From Elysia marginata (lineage: Eukaryota > Mollusca > Gastropoda > Plakobranchidae), in assembly GCA_019649035.1 (NCBI GenBank), contig BMAT01009755.1, positions 246,752 through 270,936 on the forward strand: a stretch of 24,185 nt of DNA, written 5' to 3'. Below the pieces are notes generated by a model, which was not told where the DNA came from, did not search any database, and worked only from the letters and a program-made list of their open reading frames with translations. The translations under genes and the position numbers were made by a program. Shown in pieces: positions 21,209-24,185 of the stretch (positions are counted from its first letter, which is position 1; every line of letters starts with the position of its first letter).

Positions 21209-23220
21209 ACAAGATGAAGGAAAATGTATATAAACATTTTTCTTTACCAGAAACTTCAAAAGAACACTACTAGGCTTGTTAATAAATTGTTTTGTTTTTA
21301 GCTACCATTTAATGTATGTGATACAAAACATAATGAATTATCAGTATATTTCAAAAAAAGTTTCTATAAAATGCTGATAATGTCAATGAACAATCAGCCC
21401 CAAACTAGTTTTCTTGAGCGAGTTCAGCATTTAGAGATGTATTTACTGTTTAAGAGCTTAAAAACTTCTATAGTATAAGACAGTCTAACAACTTTTTCAA
21501 TGCCATGATTAAATTTGAGCTATTGCATAAGGAAGGTTTTTCATCACTGAGACAGATTTTCAAGAAAATGAAGAAAAAAAAAGCATTTCAAAATTTCACA
21601 TTCCAGAGAATTGAAAGATATCATTAAGTAGTCACCTGGATTTGCTCATTTCCTCCTTTTTAATTGTTTTATGGTTACATGAGAAAAAAACAATTTTACT
21701 AACTTTCATTATTAATCCAGAAAAATTTAAGTAAAATTTTGACCCTTTGGTAGAAAATGTTAATTTCCTGATTTGAATATCGGTTCAAATCAAGCCTTTT
21801 TGTGGGACTTGTGATTAACTCCTACTCATTGTAATATTGATTTGGTTTTTGTAAATTCAATATATTGTTATTAATTTAATCCTTGTAAGCTAGGTTTTTT
21901 TTGCATTGCATTTGGCTTTCATTTGATGCATTTTCTGTTGTTTTTATTGTCAAGATAAGAGATGCCTGATAGCGTAATCTAGAGGCAGAGCTTTAGGGAA
22001 GATATTTCAAGAGAAAAGAAACAGAAAGGGAAAGCTAACTATTTTTATTTTTAAAGATGAAAACAGAACAGCAACGACACCAAAACCAATTAGAAATATG
22101 CAGGAGTTTTTGAAGCAAGTTTTATGCTTGTAATTGTATAATAAGCCCATAAATCCCCTCCATGCCCTAACTTACAATTTTTTTAGACTATGTACAATTT
22201 TGAAGATTCACGACCTATTTAATAAACATTTATAATATCAATTTTTGTACATCATGGTCTGTTTCATAGCCTGTGCATTTTGTTATACAATGCATTTTTG
22301 TATTTCTTGGTCTTACCTATAAGCTCTTTTGTGTTCTCTTACCGTTTTTGTCTTACAAAAAAATTTTTAAAGCCTTTTACTCCAATTTCTCAAAACTTGA
22401 GTCTCACTGCTCGTGAAAATAGAACAGCTTAGGACATGATCAAAATAGTTTTTTTCACTGTGAAGCAATTTCAAAAGAGCTTTATCCTATGGGGTTATCA
22501 TGAAAACTTGCATGTAACTTGATTTTCACTATTATAATTGATTGTGTTTCCTGGAGATCGCTTACGTAGATTTGATTGTAGTTTATTTCAAAATAAAGCA
22601 ACTAGAGTTTATTTTGTGGCATTGGTAAACAAATGATTTATATTTTTCATTATATTTTTATTGCCACATCTCTTTTAAAAAAGATAGTTTAAAACAAATA
22701 CATGTAATAAGAGAATATTAATGAATTTATTTTCTTGCGCTCCTTCCTACACATAGGCTTGAAGCTCTTTAAAATAGTCTGTGTACCCACACAAATAATG
22801 CTGACTGACATAATGGCAATTTTGTACAAAAACATAGTCCATGAACAATTCGAACAAACAGAAGAAAACAAGAGATGCATGTACAAAAATTAAAAAAGGA
22901 TATACATGTACATTGACCATCTGTCATTGTATGAGTTTCTTAAGACAAACTAACGTCTTCATATGCCTTGAACACTGAACAAATACATATGTATGTTTTC
23001 AATAAGTCACATTAAGTGTCTTAATGTAAACTAATATACAGAAGTAGCCTCCCTGATGGAAATGGGAAATCTAAAAATTAAAACATGCAAATGTAAGACA
23101 CACTGTCAAAGAGTACTGAACAATGCATTAAAATCAATGGCATACATGGTTTGTTCTTTTATTCACTGAAAGAAATGAATTTATTGATATAAAATTTAAA
23201 AAAAAGGTATTTCATTGGAA
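21209..23220. other. Downstream intergenic AT-rich DNA
   Basis: Two kilobases with only short frames and A/T-runs. The stretch from about 22640 has T/A composition like a minus-strand 3'UTR, but there is no coding evidence. Confidence 0.6.
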
Positions 23221-23224
23221 TCTG

Positions 23225-23850
23225 TAAGAAGTCAACTCTCTGTTAAAGTCAACACCTAGCGACGGTCCTGTTTTTTTCCTTCTTTATTTAAGTAACTTTA
23301 TTTCGTATTAAGCCTGGGACGTATTTTTGCTTAAAATCAACACCTCCTGGCCCATTGGAAAGAGATGCAGGGACCCCACATGGGTCTTAGTAAAAACAAA
23401 GAGGTGGGTAGGTGGGTGATCTTTGTTTCCATGATTCAAGACACTGCGTGCAGAGCATGCTTGCCTGTCTGGGCTCACTGTCCTTGCAAAGGATAGTGGG
23501 GGACAGGGGGAGGGCTAGTACAGCTGGACAGGTGCTGATTCGGCCAGTTCACTGGTAATTCTCCCACTCCTCCCCGCTTCACCACACCAGTCCAACAAAT
23601 TTAATGTTGCGTGCACAAAGTGTTTCCATGCACACACCCTTGCATTCCATTCCTGTGTCTACATCTAGCCTTGGCTAGCCTTCATCATTTCTATGAGTAC
23701 CTTCCTAGTGGTCAAGCTGCGCTTGTTGAATTTATCTAACACTTACTTACTGCACTATTATTGTTACAACACCCCCCCCCCCTCAACCTCGCTTAAACTT
23801 AAAGTCAACACTTTTTTTGGTGTCAAGGTGTTGAGTCTATCCGAATTCCA
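23225..23850. repeat. TTAAAGTCAACACC repeat cluster, possible DNA-transposon remnant
   Basis: The motif occurs at 23243-23256, as TTAAAATCAACACC at 23331-23344, and as TTAAAGTCAACACT at 23799-23812. The reverse word GGTGTTGA lies at 23827-23834. A run of 11 C lies at 23772-23782. The arrangement of repeated motifs near both ends resembles pogo/Tigger-type subterminal repeats, but no clean ends or target duplication can be read. Confidence 0.35.
23476..23498. repeat. Hairpin, 10-bp stem
   Basis: CACTGTCCTT (23476-23485) pairs with AAGGATAGTG (23489-23498) with one mismatch (a G-T pair if transcribed) around a 3-base loop. Confidence 0.6.
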
Positions 23851-24036
23851 CCTTACCTTACATGGCCATGCATTTTGATAATAATGACAAAGTTCTTACT
23901 TTCTATCTTGTGTTGTGTACAGGAGGCCGTTAACTACGCTAATACTAATAAGGCTAATCTAACTACCCTAAAACCCCAAGAATGAATACACAGTTCTCAA
24001 TTATAACAATTTATCCCAACAGGTGGGAATGAAGGC

Positions 24037-24185
24037 CTCGGAGTCTGGTTTTAGAGCAGAAGGTACTTTCTCACACAACTTTCCACAACACTGACGACTC
24101 CAAGACTGACGAGTCCTCGAGCGCTGCACTTCAGCCTAGGGCCCGCCGTCAGGCCTCGGCTTCCTCCGCCGATCTCCGTTACTCC
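24037..24185 (+). other. GC-rich open frame running off the window edge
   Basis: After a TGA ending at about 24035 one + frame stays open for about 50 codons to the last base. It reads HNTDDSKTDESSSAAL then QPRARRQASASSADLRYS, a polar low-complexity composition seen in disordered protein regions. The opposite strand is also open for about 44 codons, so strand and reality are undecided. Confidence 0.25.

Noticed and set aside
21783..21795. GGTTCAAATC, a tRNA B-box look-alike
   Set aside because: No A box at the right distance and no cloverleaf can be drawn.
24090..24125. CTGACGA twice, resembling the hammerhead ribozyme core
   Set aside because: No GAAA core partner and no closing stem II follow within the required distance on either copy.

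Overview
The window is animal nuclear DNA, AT-rich and intron-rich. A mollusc, most likely a gastropod, is my best guess. The reasons are dispersed TAGATC and AGGCCTA words, decayed LINE and DNA-transposon copies, and the intron-exon style; this is an inference and not proven by any marker gene.

One gene can be read with confidence: the orthologue of DNA polymerase eta (POLH), the Y-family translesion polymerase that copies past UV photoproducts. It lies on the + strand from the ATG at 6906 to the stop at 19671-19673. Ten coding exons (6906-7033, 8177-8311, 8717-8913, 9804-9955, 11033-11136, 12490-12609, 13799-13922, 16510-16575, 17157-17332, 18518-19673) join in phase through GT/AG introns. 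They total 2358 nt and encode 785 residues. The whole catalytic core, a UBZ ubiquitin-binding zinc finger and a C-terminal PIP-like motif are present. A splice acceptor just before the ATG suggests an upstream non-coding exon. A poly(A) signal lies 27 nt after the stop.

Region by region: 1-6890 is AT-rich upstream DNA without a recognised gene. It holds one possible minus-strand terminal exon (about 1339-1580), a TAGATC-rich block (about 3480-3840), a GC-rich double hairpin (3870-3923) with a diverged partner at 5083-5165, and an unassigned minus-strand reading frame (5394-5711). The POLH introns carry a pogo-like remnant (intron 3), a 34-bp minisatellite in strict register (intron 6), a 5'-truncated sense-strand LINE with a 278-bp miniature transposon nested in it (intron 7), and a T-rich degenerate repeat (intron 9). 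Immediately downstream is a 1364-bp DNA transposon (19841-21204) flanked by TTAA. It has 19-bp inverted ends and appears to keep a transposase promoter and start codon but not the transposase. From 21209 to about 23220 nothing is recognisable. 23225-23850 holds repeated TTAAAGTCAACACC motifs, and the GC-rich last 150 bases are open in one frame to the window edge.

I found no multi-gene system. The most unusual signals are the two transposon insertions with readable target duplications, the indel-free 34-bp array, and the adjacent YY1-like and RFX-like sites inside the downstream transposon.
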